Source of the DNA: Pithys albifrons albifrons
Lineage: Eukaryota; Chordata; Aves; Passeriformes; Thamnophilidae
DNA: 64,000 nt
Reading direction: 5' to 3'
Assembly: GCF_047495875.1 (NCBI RefSeq)
Contig: NC_092458.1
Coordinates: forward strand, 107,882,227-107,946,226
The notes beneath the pieces were generated by a model. The model ran no database searches. It was not told where the DNA came from and saw only the letters and a program-made list of their open reading frames with translations. Position 1 is the first letter of the stretch, and every line of letters starts with the position of its first letter. Of the stretch, positions 1-12,639 are shown piece after piece. The translations under genes and the position numbers were made by a program.

Positions 1-3000
1 AGATTCTGCATGGGTATTTACTACTTAAAATCAGCTTATGTAGCTTGAGGTCCATTAGCTTCCTAGAGCTTTGGGACTTTGCCCTTTCTGTCTGGAAATT
101 AAATATTTAATATTGCTCTGTCTGTGCTTACTTTTAAAAGCATTCAACTTTCATTTGGGTACCACATCAGAATTCATTGGGAAGCAGCAGCTAATGTTTC
201 CAGCTGAATTCAAGCCTGTCCCTCTCCTTCCCTTTCTGCCCTCAGGGGCTGTGTTGGTGTTGCCATCTCAGGAACCCCTGGGGTTGCTCATGATAAAATG
301 AAGTGAAATTAGGAGCCTCATAGAAAGCAGTCTGATATCTCAAGTAGCAATGTAGAAAAGGACTCCTTGTATTAGTTTGCTGACACTGAGATCTTTCTTG
401 CTCAAACAATACTGCAGGATAACATAATGTGTGTCTGACTAAAATCCTTATAGTTTATGAGTCAGTTGAACTAAATATATAGGCAGCATTTTTCTTAAGA
501 CTTCTGATTGAAATAAATAATGCACATACAGAGTTTATTTTACCCAGTTAAAAGTATGTTTCTTCCAAGAAAAAATATGTGCAATGGAAACAGAAAGGAT
601 GGATGTGATTTTAATACTGTATTCTAAATTATATTTTTTGCTATCTTTTTTTATCTTTCAATCTCTGTCTGGCTTTTATGATATCCTGCCTGAGTGCTCT
701 GGCCATGAAGCATCCCTCCTAGGATTAAATGTAGTGAATTTATTTCAAAAGATGCATAGTCAGTCGACAATGTGCCCATAATATGGTGGATGTAGTTCAT
801 GTGAACACTGAGTGTACCCTCCTTGTAAACTGTGTTGCTATAAATTTGGACCAGTTTGAACAGGCTATCCAAATGATTAGTTGTGATATCAACATTGGTA
901 TAAACACAGTCCCAGGTTTTAGGTGTTTCATCTTGTTCAAGTCTCATTCAGGAATTTTAACAATACAGGTTACTTGTCTTAGTATGTTATTAAATAAAAT
1001 ACTGTTGGTTGGGTTTTTTTCTTGCTTTGGTAGCCATTATATCCATTCAATAAGTATGAAGAGGTTTGTAGAGCATTTCTTACAATTTTGTTCTGTAAGA
1101 ATTATATTATTTATTCATTAAATTTGCTTGGTGAAATTAAGATTGGTGAACACATGAAATTCAGTTCTTCATAAACAAAATGAATAAAACAAATATGAAG
1201 CAATGTTTTTTCCTGCAACACTGAATGAGTACATGCTGATATAGCACTATTTTCTCCAAGCTTATAAGGAGATTTTAGCATGTATTTTATATGACACAAG
1301 GCACTCCTGAAAAAATGAGGCAAGTGATACTGTGTGATTGCAGGTGGACTCTGTGCACTTCTGTATTTTCACATTGACTCAGGTACCCTCGAGTACTAAT
1401 GTTACTTAAGATGGTGGGAATATTTTTAAGGTGATAGGTTGTTTGCTTGTTTTTATGTTTAAGGTCATTCATTATACACATCTACATTGTTAAAACTGGG
1501 GTTTTTAATGTATTCATTTTAATGGTTCACTGGGACATATGTTTCATCTAAAATTATGTCAATATTTAATAGTTAAAGAACAAGATTTTTTTTATTTCTT
1601 TTAAAGTATTTGCCTTATTGTTTACTGGAAATTAAAGAGGAAGGGCTATATCATGTTCTTACCCAGGGATGAAAGCAGTAGCTGAATGGCGCAAGGAGAT
1701 TTTCTGCTCTTGGTCTTTTCACTGCAACAGAAGTCTTTGCCTGGTGATAAAGGTAACTCTGGGAATGACCAGGCTGCACCCTAGGGCATCTCCAACTTGT
1801 GTGCCCACCAGCAAAAACTGGAGCATGGAAGAGTAGGTTACAACGTTTATTAGTCTCACAGGTTCTTCAGGTTGTGTCCCTACAGTATCTTGACCATTTC
1901 AGGAAAAAACCTTGTTAGCATTCACTTGTGCCTTATCCCCGTCCTCATGTTGTTCTACCTCTTGTGTTTCAGGTAAGGTGTAACAGCCTGCTTTAAGATT
2001 TAAACTTCTTAGACATTACATAATTTTTCCATGGTTGCAAATTTTATCTGTTCTGTATCATGTATCTTTAGCAGCAAAATGAAAAAGTTAATTGGTTCAG
2101 AAACTCCCACAGCAGTTGCTCTTGAAGGTAAAATCTTCGTTTTGTCCTCCAGTGAAAAAGAAAGTATTTTGTGGTATGCTAGAACTTAGTATTACCAGTG
2201 CAAGTTACTTACATATCTAAATCCTGCTCTTGAAAGGTAGAATTTGTAATAATTTTAGCACAGCTGTTGTTTTCATGTAACTTTATAATATTTTCAATAA
2301 CTGGTGATGACCATCCATCAGTTGATATGAAGGTATACACTCAGTGGAAAAATGTCAAGGGGCCACGATCACTTGGCTGAGTCTTCTGTAAGGGCACACA
2401 AATCTGGGCTGATGATGAGGGGAGTTGGAAGGGATGCTCCCAGTGGTGCTCCGAATCCACTGCAGAGGTTTTCTGGAGGTCAGGGTGCCTCTCACCTTTA
2501 CTCCCAGAACCTCTGCAGGCCCAGAACGTGGTCTGAGCAGCTATGAAACATCAAGTTGTTCTGTTCAAAAGCCTGGTTTTCCGTGTGATGGTGGCTCTCC
2601 AATATGCCCTTCTGCTTAATTTCTCATTACTTATTCATATTTGCTTTTGCTGTGCAGTTGAAGTATCGCTGCCCCCATCTTAAGCAAGCTCGTAGTTAAT
2701 TACATGTAACCCTTGTGAGTTATGAAACTGAACTGCAATATTAACCCATGTTGACATTTGAGATTACAAATTGGAATAAGAAATAGGTATGATAAGCTTG
2801 TCTTGGTAGTAGTGGTTTCAGTCTGCTGGATTAGTGTAGTAAATTCTACTCAAGTAAACAAAAAACAAATATCAAAATCAGTAACTGAACAAGAATACCC
2901 TATTTTCTTTTCAAAATATCTTCAATATAAATTTGGGGAAATGAGATCATGACTTTAAGTAGCATAATGTTTCTATTTTATTAATATGCCAAGCAACATG

Positions 3001-4690
3001 TCAAAACAAGAAATCAAATGCAATTTGCCAATTTCTTCCTACAAAAACCCAAAGACAGTGCTCCACACAATGTAGTAGGAATTTTAATTTGATCTCGTCC
3101 CTCTAGATTGAAGTCAGCCATCAAGTTTCCAAATAAATTTAATACCTTATAAATGTGATTGATTGCTGATGTGGTAATCCAGTTAGCTGCTGGAAGGTTT
3201 AATAGCTGGAAAATTCGTTTAGAGAAGAATAAGGATCTTGAGGTTAGGATACTAGAGTATTTTCAAGAGGTCTAATTTCTGTTATCTTTGACATGAATTT
3301 GGCATAAATCCCCTTCTCTGTTCCTGTCTTCATGAAACAGGCATTTCTGTCTCCGTCTCTACCTGGCAGACATGAACATGGGTATAAACAAAATGGTCCC
3401 ATCAACACTGATACAGACATCAGGTTCTACGACATGATTTTTCTTATATTTTGGAAAGATCAAGAAGGCAAAAGTTACATGTGGCTTGTTTGTTATTTTA
3501 AAATATTTTAATCCATTGAGAAGAAGAGGTAACTGAGTAACTCTTTCCAGGTCGATCTCTCAGCTCACATACCTGTCTGTTCAGGATTATGGTAATTGTA
3601 CTTTTGAGCCCAATCAGAGCTGTAACAGCTTTTGGTGCTGCTAGTTTCACAATGAAGTTACAGCATCTCCTTAGTATGTCACTCCCTAAGTAATAACATG
3701 CCTTTATATTTAAAATGTTCTTTTGCTCGTACTCACACATACAGGAGACTTTATAATTTTAGCTTTTGTCCTTTTCCTCTGAAAAGGGTGAATGTCAAAG
3801 GATTTTTTGGTGTCAATTTATGTCAGACTTGTGCCTTTTTTTTTCCCCATTACGCAAATCCATCCTACTTATTGTTATCTGTGTTAAAAAACCCCATATG
3901 TAGTGTGATGTGGGTGCATAAAAGCACACAAAGACAATGCTGGTATGACAGCTAATTAAAACCAGGTACTTCAATGCTGAGAAACAAACAAAAATCTTCA
4001 ATATTACTGAAAACCAAAGTGTTATGAAGGCAAAATAGAATTGCAGAAGGCTTGTTCAACAGACAGCTCAAAAGATTTATGGAGTACAAAGGAATATGAA
4101 TGACTTCCTGGAGGAAAGCTGTGTTATTATGGCTCCCAAATGACAATCCATTGTTGCCTTAGTGCTGGGAGACTTGCTATGGTTGCAAAGCAAATATAAG
4201 TGAATTTTCAGCTTACAGTACTATATACCAGCAAAAAAGAGTATTTTAGATCAGTCAGATTTTACCTAAATTCCTTTGCAGATGATCCTTCAACTTGATC
4301 CATTGGGTAAATCTTTCAAACTCCTTTTTAGCCTTATCAGATAGCTGTGGTATCATTCATGTTTGCGTATGGAAAAAATGAAAATTCTTATTTTATCTAG
4401 AGGTTCTTTTGGCCCTAATACACATGTTAACAGCTATGCAAAAGTAGCATTGGGAAGAGACTGTGCATTCAGATTGCTTATTTGATCTAATCTCAATGCA
4501 GATTGCAAACTATGTTTTTAAGCGCAGATGAACTAATCTAAAGCCTTCACTTGTCACTGGGCTGCCTTCCTTTATTATCAGGAGATGTTAAGATAAAGAC
4601 TGATATTTTGCTAAGCTCTGTTATATAAAAGTGAATAATTTGTAGTGTTGTTTTACTTAATGTTTAGAACATAAAGCAGTTCCACTCTTC
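1..4690. other. AT-rich non-coding DNA, no gene recognised
   Basis: I see no exon with convincing splice sites and an open frame, no RNA gene and no recognisable transposon. A slightly GC-richer patch spans about 2345-2620 and I cannot assign it. A 98-codon minus-strand open frame at 651-947 has normal-looking amino-acid composition but matches no family I know. A strong acceptor abutting a donor sits at 1972/1973 and is listed separately. Confidence 0.7.
1931..1980 (+). promoter_or_regulatory. Candidate recursive splice site (acceptor directly abutting donor)
   Basis: A pyrimidine-rich stretch from 1931 ends in TTTCAG and is followed at once by GTAAGG, so a 3' splice site and a 5' splice site share the junction 1972/1973. 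This is the architecture of zero-length exon (ratchet) sites known from long introns of flies and vertebrates. It would only be meaningful if the window lies in a plus-strand intron, which I cannot show. A chance match is possible in a window of this size. Confidence 0.3.
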
Positions 4691-4693
4691 TCT

Positions 4694-4981
4694 GAGGTGT
4701 GCAGCAAGAAGGCTGGAGGCAACGGCCACAGGATGCAGCAAGGAATGTTTCAGCCAGATAAGGGAAAAAGTCCTCCATGGTGAGAGGTTTGATTTGTGGC
4801 ATGGGCACTGATGTCAGAGGGGTGGTAGAATTACCATTCCTGGGTTAGTCAAAACCCATCTGGAAAACATTGTGAGCAAAATGACTCCTACTTAAAAGTT
4901 GTCCTTGCTTTGAGAAAAGGATCTCACCAGGTCACCTTCAGAAGGTCTTGCAAAAGAATTTTTTCTGTAATTCTATGAGAT
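4694..4981 (+). mobile_element. CR1 LINE, degraded 3' end
   Basis: The segment follows the terminal part of the CR1 consensus in order. First comes a GGCTGGAGGCAAC-like start with GCAGCAAGGAAT. Next is a GGTGGTAGAATTACCATTCC block, then AAAACCCATCTGGA, then TTGCTTTGAG, then GATCTCACCAGGTCACC. It ends in TTCTGTAATTCTATGAGA, corresponding to the CR1 tail octamer. Numerous substitutions and small gaps show an old copy. Only the untranslated end and at most the extreme end of the reverse transcriptase region remain, as is usual for 5'-truncated CR1 insertions, so there is no coding capacity. The identification rests on recalled consensus sequence, not on an alignment. Confidence 0.85.
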
Positions 4982-5003
4982 ATGTGTGTGTGTATATATA
5001 TAT
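4981..5003. repeat. (TG)n(TA)n microsatellite
   Basis: A short TGTGTG run passes into TATATATA directly after the CR1 tail. It probably grew from the short tandem repeat at the CR1 3' end. Confidence 0.8.
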
Positions 5004-7289
5004 GTAAAAGTGGTGGAGGGTATATTGCCTTATGGTTTGCTGTTGACAGAGCCTCTCAAGGTGTTAATCACACAGGTTGAGTAGAATTTGGAAGAAGTGG
5101 CATTTGCTTCAGGAAAAAATAACATCATAGAAGGAACTGAAGAAATGCTTTGAAGTGGCAGCAAGATGTCATGTGTTTAGCAGTTAGAGATAACAACATT
5201 TAGGCCTTGTGGGAATAGATTCCCTTTCCCCCTCCTCCTGCTTTGTTTTGCTTCTAGAGCATGCTTTTGGCAATGAAAAATGTCATTCTATGCATCATGT
5301 AACACTTCGGTTACAATTCCTAAAATAGGATTCAGTTGAGGGTACAGTCAGCATTTGAAACGAACTACTGTACATGGAGACCAGACATAAAAGGCTTGTG
5401 CTGAAAAAGATGAACCCATTGCTGTTTCGAGAGTGTGTTGGCAAGAGTTGCAGTCACTGACATTTTGGGGGCAGTTCCTGGGAAGTGCAGCATTCAGTTG
5501 TCTTGCTCTGTTATTGCCACATCAACATTGACACAGTTTGTTTGTGCAAATGTGTTGTCAAAATGAAAGCATTTGTTTTAAATCAGTCCCGTTTTATTTC
5601 AAAAGTGAAAGAAGACTTTTGGCATGTATTTTGCAAAGCCATAGGAGTTAATGTCTAGGAGGCAAAGCAGCAGAAAAAGGGGGGTATAGTGTGTCACAGA
5701 CATGAAGAAGCTGTTTGTTCAATACATACAAAAGCCTGGGAATGAATAGAGAGTCTCTTGTCAGTAAGTTCATGACCATCTAAACCTCATTTGATTTTAA
5801 AAATGAAGTGTGGCACAAACCAGAACAGAGACTGTGTTCATTACAGGCATCCATTTGTCTACAGTGTTGAAGAAGGAAGCAACATGTGACTTTGGCACGA
5901 ATGTCATGTCTTTGAATGTGCCTGTCTGAAGGATGTGGAATACTGAGATACAGAAAACAACAGTGCAAGAAGTTTAGTTTGTCTCATGTGTTATTTAAGC
6001 TATATATGTATAAGATTGCCAAGAAAATGCTGATTTTCTTGACCTTGGAGGCCAAATCTGATTGATGACCCTTGAGATTCCACCTTGTGTTAGGGAATTT
6101 CAAGGCAACCTATGTGATTTACAGGTCTGAATTTTAGTGCAAATCAGTGGAAACTGCCCAAATACGCCTTATTAATACTAACCCATATCTGAGTTTCTAT
6201 TTATTATAGTGTGCAGTTAAACTGCAAAGAAAAATATTAAATGGTGTGTTTACCTGTGAGTGCCTTAAGAGTGTTTGCTGTCTTTCCATTCAACTTAGAA
6301 GATTTTTAAATTAGATTAGCTATGCTTTGATATTTTACATAGTTGGGGAACATGACATGTATAAGCCAGTATTGTACAGACATGCTTGTACAAAAGTTTC
6401 CTGACTCAGTGATGCTCCTGTATAACAGCATGGTTGGCTTCCGTGCCTTCTGTACACACTGGGATCAGTGATGATGCAACACAAGCACTGAACATAGAAC
6501 AGCGAATAGAAATCCCAGCTTTTATTTTCATAAAAATAACCAAAATCTCTCTGCAATGCTTACAGAGGATTTTAATGACTTTGAAGTATAAAGCATGACA
6601 TGTTGTTTTAATTTATATACAACAAACACCACATTTCTAAAGTTGCTATTTGGGTTTTTTAAGAGATGAAACTGATGATAGCTGAAATGAAATGAAGTTT
6701 TATGCATGTTGCATTTTAACAAGTCTGCTGTCTCATTGGAATGCACTGCCTTCTTGTGCTACATTTTATTTTTGGAATTTAATAAGGCACCTGTCATATC
6801 TGCCTCAAGGCTAAAGAATATCATGAGGGAGAAATCCAAAGTAGTGTCATGTTTGACTGACAGGGGGCCAATTTTAATTTTTTTATGGGAGGTGGCTGCT
6901 ATTACCAGGCTGTAGTGCTGAAGATGCACTGCTCTACCATCTGCTTTAAACACCCTGTGTTGATGAGCCAGTAATGACGTTGCTCAGTGACATTTATCAG
7001 GTGAATTTGGCTCTGACACTCAGTAGAGGATTTTCATTAAAAAATTAATTCTGTGCATTTTACAGTGAAGCCCATTGTGATGATAGATTCTGGTACAGTG
7101 CCATGGATCTCCAGAAGCTGTTCTAATTACCTGAGAAACTTGGGAAAGCAATAAACTACTACTTTCCATTTCTTGTGTGTACTCCCTCAGCATATAATTA
7201 ACACACTGACTCACTTAGCTGAAATATCTGAAGATCTATGTCTATGTGATGATTACTAGCTCTTCAAAGTAATAAGCAAATGCACCTCA
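5004..7289. other. AT-rich non-coding DNA, nothing recognised
   Basis: Apart from scattered short homopolymers I see no repeat family, exon or RNA gene. Open frames are short and overlap on both strands, as expected by chance. Confidence 0.7.
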
Positions 7290-7370
7290 GAGGCTCAGTG
7301 GTTGGATGGCAGTGGGCTCAGAGCTTTTATGAAGTGCAGTCTGACTGTGACGTAGGGCAAGCATTTAAAA
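7290..7370 (+). mobile_element. Possible MIR-like SINE remnant
   Basis: The order CAGTGGTTGGATGGCAGTGG, GGCTCAGAG and then CTGTGACGTAGGGCAAG followed by TTTAA resembles the MIR body. In MIR, AGTGGTTAAGAGCA and GGACTCTGGAGCC precede TGTGACCTTGGGCAAG and ACTTAA. The match is interrupted and lacks the downstream CTCAGTTTCC element, so it is tentative. Confidence 0.35.
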
Positions 7371-8765
7371 TAAACCCAACTCCCAGAGGGAGATCTAATC
7401 AAATATTCCATCATTGTCTTCAATCCAATAGGAGAAAAAAGATTTCCATTCACCAAATCAGGATTTTGAGGCTTAGGCATTGACTGTACTGGAGACTGTG
7501 GATGTCTGACATTGATATAAACTATAAATTATTTTTTAATATTTTTGTAACATGCTTCTGTCTTGGTAACTTTATCTTTCATTAGCTAACTGTTAGGAAG
7601 AAAAAATTAATTTTGTCTAAGAAATTAACTTGAATTCCTTAAAAAGCAGAATCCCTTAATTACATTTGGTATTTAATCTACCATCTTTTTCCTGTTCTTA
7701 GATATGTCAGATCTGAGTGTATCCTTCTCTGCTTCAGAATGACTTTCAGGTAACCTGGCAAGAACAAGTAGTCTTACCACAGATTTCCAAGTCCCTACAA
7801 GTGCACCTGGCAGGTGGTGGCACTTTGACTGAGGATCTTGGTAAAAAGAGAAAAGACTTAATAAAACACATTAAGAGGGGTTATGCTCAGTCTTCATTAC
7901 TACTCATCTCTGTTAAACAAAATTATTTTGCAGTGCCTATTTGCTTTGAGCCCAGGCTGAGCATAAATTTGACAGAATTTATTGTAGCACAATATGGAGT
8001 TTGTGCCAAGTTTATGGAAGTTGCTAGGAGAGGTGCTGCTTCCTCCAGCTGATAGTTAAAGTGCCATACAGAGCATTGCAGAAGCAGCAAGAAGCCTGCT
8101 AAAGCCAGATTTACTCTATCATGGAATATGATGATATCACCTGAGATGATTGGGGATATGATACCTAAGCAGACCAGCTGAAGGAACAACTGCATTGAGA
8201 AAACAAATCAGACAGACTGCATAGCATTATGCTGCTGATCATCAAAATGCTTAAGAACAGCTTAATGCAAACCAGGTGAGTTCCCATTAATGTCTCTGGA
8301 GATGATTTGATTAGCCATTTCATCTAGTCAGATAATTTTAGATTACAAACATTCTGTATAAAGTATTATGACTTTTTAAAAGTAATCTTATGGGGTTTGT
8401 TGTGGTTGGAGAGGTTTGTTATTTAAAAACAGACTATAAAAATTCTTATCAGCATTTTTACAGAAAATTTAAGAGGGGTTTTCAGACTGCTTTGTTGGCC
8501 TTTTGGAGGGGAGAAGTGAATTAATTCTCTGGCATTCTGTAGGGTTTCTCCTTTTTTTCTGTTACAAAGGAATATTTCTCATTTTCTGATTTAGTAACAT
8601 AAGTACTTACAAGTGTATTTGGCTCAGCAAATCGTGTATAGAACTGATGATAACCTGTGCCTGGCTTGGGAGTCATATGCTAGTGAGACATGGAAAAAAA
8701 ACAACTATATTCACTTAATAGGAGTCATAAAAGAAGTAAATTTATGACCTTTTGAGAAAGGACTG
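7371..8765. other. AT-rich non-coding DNA, nothing recognised
   Basis: A 111-codon plus-strand open frame at 7717-8052 lies here. It has no recognisable domain and no convincing splice context, and I treat it as chance. Confidence 0.65.
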
Positions 8766-9288
8766 TTTTGGGAGCGTTTTCACAGCAGGCAGGAGCCCTG
8801 TGCATTTATCACCTTGCTCTGTACCTGTCTGCTGACCAGCTCTGCAGAGGTCATTTGGGGCAGGCCTTCAAGCACCCTTTCTAACAGGGAGCCCTGGTGA
8901 GCATCCACTTGATCTGCCCCCAGCTGTTGCATGGTTCTCCTTTCCTTTCTGTGGCATGGCTCCCTCGCTCCCTGAAGTGAGTGCCAGCCGAAGGGAAAAA
9001 GCTGGATAGCTGGGAGAGGGGGCAAGGCAGGAGGGGTTTGCATAAATGCAGTCTGCTCCTTCAGAGATATTCTGTTTCTGAACCTTCTTTTCCATGCCCT
9101 TCTCAAGTGACAGTGTTTCCAGCTGACTGCCCTGTCCAGGTGTTAGTGCTCCTCTCACCTCTGTAGTGTGCTGGACCTCCTGCTGGTGGTCAAGGCAGAG
9201 TTAAATGACCGGATGGCTCCTACTGCTGGGCTCAGTCAGCATCGCTCACTGCCCGAGCAGAAGGCTGTGCTGCTCAGCCTTGAGACAG
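8766..9288. other. GC-richer block of unknown origin
   Basis: Base composition rises clearly relative to both sides, with blocks such as GGGAGAGGGGGCAAGGCAGG and several CTGC-rich runs. CpGs stay sparse. Overlapping open frames on both strands follow from the lower stop-codon density. It could be an old, unrecognised repeat or a conserved element. I cannot assign it. Confidence 0.5.
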
Positions 9289-9302
9289 TCTCTCTCTCTC
9301 TT
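9289..9302. repeat. (TC)n microsatellite
   Basis: A short run of TCTCTCTC at the edge of the GC-richer block. Confidence 0.75.
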
Positions 9303-12300
9303 CTAATGGCAAATTAGCCCATGGCTGGAGCCTCATGGAAGTGTTTTTTATGGCTTGCTTTTTTGTTTCGTGTTTTCCCACAAGAAACCCAGCAAAACAG
9401 TAGGTGACTGTCACAACAGGAGCCATAGTTTAAATATTAGTATAAACCCTAAGGAAACTTGAGATGTTTTTGTTTTGTGGTTCATTTTTGCCTATTTCAT
9501 GTTCATTTACTCTCCCACCTCTCAATGCTCTGATTGTTTCACGTTTGCAGCACACTGAGGCAAATATTGTTCTTTACTGGGAAGAATGTTTAAAGCCATA
9601 AGGCCTTTTTAATCCCTACCTTCTGTTCATGAGTGACAAACCACAACACAGAATATGCCTTGTTTGCCTGGGTTTTTTGATTTAAGTGGATGGGGAAAAA
9701 AATAAAAAATCCCACTTCTGCCGATGTAATGATTTCTAGGGTTTTTTTTGCTCCTACCTTGTGAAAAAAATAGTTGGTTCTGGACATCCTAAGCCTTTTT
9801 GACAAAATCAAATTTCACTGTTCATTTCAGCCACACTTTTGTAATAATTTCATACTTTTAGAAACAGAAGGGTAGGTTAGGTGCATTCCTAGAGTTCTGC
9901 AATTGGAATTAAGAGCAAGAGAAAAATTACTTTGCTGAAGAGAAAAAAGTGTAAAGTGGGTGCCTTGCTCTTCCTCTTCTCACTCTTTTTCATCTTCTGG
10001 CTTGTTTGCTCTGTGAATATACAGCACCAGCAGCTGGTTGAGGCCAGATCTTCAAAAGAACAGGGATTCTGAGGAGAAGAAAGGGCCAGAAAAATAGAAT
10101 TGGGAATACTTTTCCTTTGATCGGAAGAGAGAATGTCTGAGTTAGCAGAAATCCTTCTATGGATATCAGCAGGTTAATACAAGAACTAAGGATTTTATGG
10201 TATTGAGAGTTGAAGCAGTGGTGTTGGAATCATATAAAATATATGAAGGGTTTTTAAATTATTTTCATCAGGCCAGGACTATGTGTTTGATTGTGTCTAT
10301 TTTTCCAGCATTTTCCACCGTTGAAGTGAAGGATGCTTCCTTCTTTTTCCAATCACGTTTCTTTTATGTTCTTGAACTTCTAAAGAAATCTTGTGAGTAG
10401 CTTAAAACACAGTGTTTGTGCAACACAAAATTAACAAACCATTAGCTCTGCTGCCTAAGTTTTATCTCTCTCACTTGGTAGGCCATTATAGTGGTATCAC
10501 AGGGTACAAATACTTGTGAAAAAAGTCAGAAAAAAGTCCTGCTTTACTCCAAAGCTAAATATACCATTGTAAGAGGAATATAGAAGGGGAAGAGTGCCCT
10601 TAAATACTTGTAGAACAGCAGATTCCAGAAGAATTCCCTATACAGCTGTCAGCTGCATAGTGGAAACAACTTGCATGATGTAGAGGAATTGCACAAGAAA
10701 AAAAGATTTTATAAGTGTGGCAAGGAAATGATGTAGGCTTTAAGTCTTGGCAAGATTGCTTCTACAATTTGTGGGATGAAAAGTCCAGACCATTTGGAGT
10801 TGGAAACATGTAGCTGAATGTTAGTTTGTGTTTGGATGCAGCAGAAAGACATGTTTTGTGTGTACTGACTGATTCAAAAAGCAGCAGTGCTTGGCTTCAA
10901 TGAGCAAGTACTTTCTGATTCCCTTCTTTTTCCCCTTAGGATGCAAAAGGACAGATGTTTATTAGGAGAGATTACTAAACTACATAATAGTATTGGAAAG
11001 AGTGTACTGAATAAATAGAGATTGGTAGAGATGCTAAGAAGGCTGTGTAAAAAAAGTGATGTTCTTGTTGAAATGAGCTGTCTCTTTCAGTGAAGCAGGC
11101 AAACAGACTAGATTCTGCCCAACAATTTGCTTGTTTTCTTTTCTCCAAGTGCTGAAAGTTGTAATTCTTTAGGGGTAACAATTGTGATGACATGTATCCT
11201 TTTCTCCTTTTCTCTGTTTTATCACTCCCCGCTCTGTTCCATTTGTTTCTTAATTCCAGTTGTGTAACTTTATTGATCTAGAAATCAAACCACAACCATT
11301 CTCTTTCAATAAATGGATGTGAAATAAATGGAAAGGCTCTGAAAAGGCAAGTATTTGACAAGATAAAACAATTGGCACTTACACCAGAGAAACTGAAGCT
11401 GCACTGGTACCTCAGCGTTCACGTCTCTGCACAGGAAATCTTTCCAGATTAGACTCTGTGGACCAAGAGATCTGACTGATATAAGAGACAGCACCTCTAA
11501 TGTGTTCATGGCCTTTCTTGCCATGAATAAGTGTCGCTCTAATAACTTTGGGGAGTGTTTTCTACATTAGAACTAAAGTTAGGGGATAAAAGTATTACAC
11601 AGAGGTTTTTATAACACTTCAAACATTAATGTCTTTCCCATGAAATTTCTAATGCTTCCAGGAAGAAGAATAGTGCTGCTACCTTAGTTATGCAAGTCTG
11701 CCATTATACCCTTATAAATGTGTCAGAGTGAACACCTCATAGATAAGAGGTATATGTATACAATTTAGTAAAAATCTTATCTCTCTCATACTCTATGCCT
11801 TATGAAATCACTGTCCTGTGAAGAAGTTCTGCTGTGTAATTACTGGTTCATATGTTCTTGAGTAGAATTTAAAAACTAGTCTGCCCTTTTTGAAGTACTA
11901 CTTTCTCCAACAACTAAGAAAGAACTTTTTCTCAGCTTAAGCCAGTTTTCAGCTGTTTTTTCTGGCATGACAGTGATTTATGTGTAAAAAAAAAAGCCTC
12001 AGAAATTTTTAATATATTTATTGTGAGAACATACTTAATAGTATGCTAATGTTACTTTTGTAAGTAACTGGTAAATGTACCAGTCCACTAGGGAAAATAG
12101 GAAATAAGTTTTATTGAGTTTTTATAAAACTGAGATTTTCAGAGACCAAAAGTGATAAAAAATTACCTGAAATAAAAAGTAACAGGTCTTCTCACCTGTA
12201 TAAGAAAGTTTACTTGCCCCTCTCATTCTTCCAGTTTCAGAACCCAAACCTTTTTTGAGTTCCTGATTATTCTCCTCCTTAAAGATCACACTGGATTTTC

Positions 12301-12609
12301 AACAGATTAAATTTAACCCACAGTAGTCCAGAGCTGGAGAGTGAGGCATATATGGCAAGAAGAAATAAATGTAGTCAACTGAGAAGATAAGATCCACTAA
12401 AGTATGCATCCAATTTCCTGAGCATTGTATAAGTGATTGTACCGGAATGAGCGGATCTGCTGGAAGCTGCAGATACTTCAGTCTGCACAACAGGACACCA
12501 GCCTTTTGAAGTCTATCAGCTGACTTCAGTTGTCATGGTCTTCAAATTTCTTTTTCAGTTTAATTTTTTTAAATGGGATGTAATTTCAGTAGACATAGCT
12601 TCAATCACC
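9303..12609. other. AT-rich non-coding DNA, nothing recognised
   Basis: There is a strong acceptor-like site at about 10940 (pyrimidine tract then TTAG). The downstream frames close within about 25 codons and no suitable donor follows, so I do not call an exon. Confidence 0.7.
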
Positions 12610-12639
12610 AAAAAAAAATAAATATATATATATATATAA
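12610..12639. repeat. A-run and (AT)n microsatellite
   Basis: A nine-base A run is followed by an uninterrupted TATATATA tract. Confidence 0.9.

Noticed and set aside
3573..3680. Exon-like minus-strand segment ending at a good GTATGT donor (junction 3572/3573)
   Set aside because: The frame is open and hydrophobic, but no acceptor with a pyrimidine tract lies upstream on the minus strand and the product is unrecognised.
10921..11020. Exon after the strong acceptor-like TTCTTTTTCCCCTTAG
   Set aside because: All downstream frames close within about 25 codons and no convincing donor follows.
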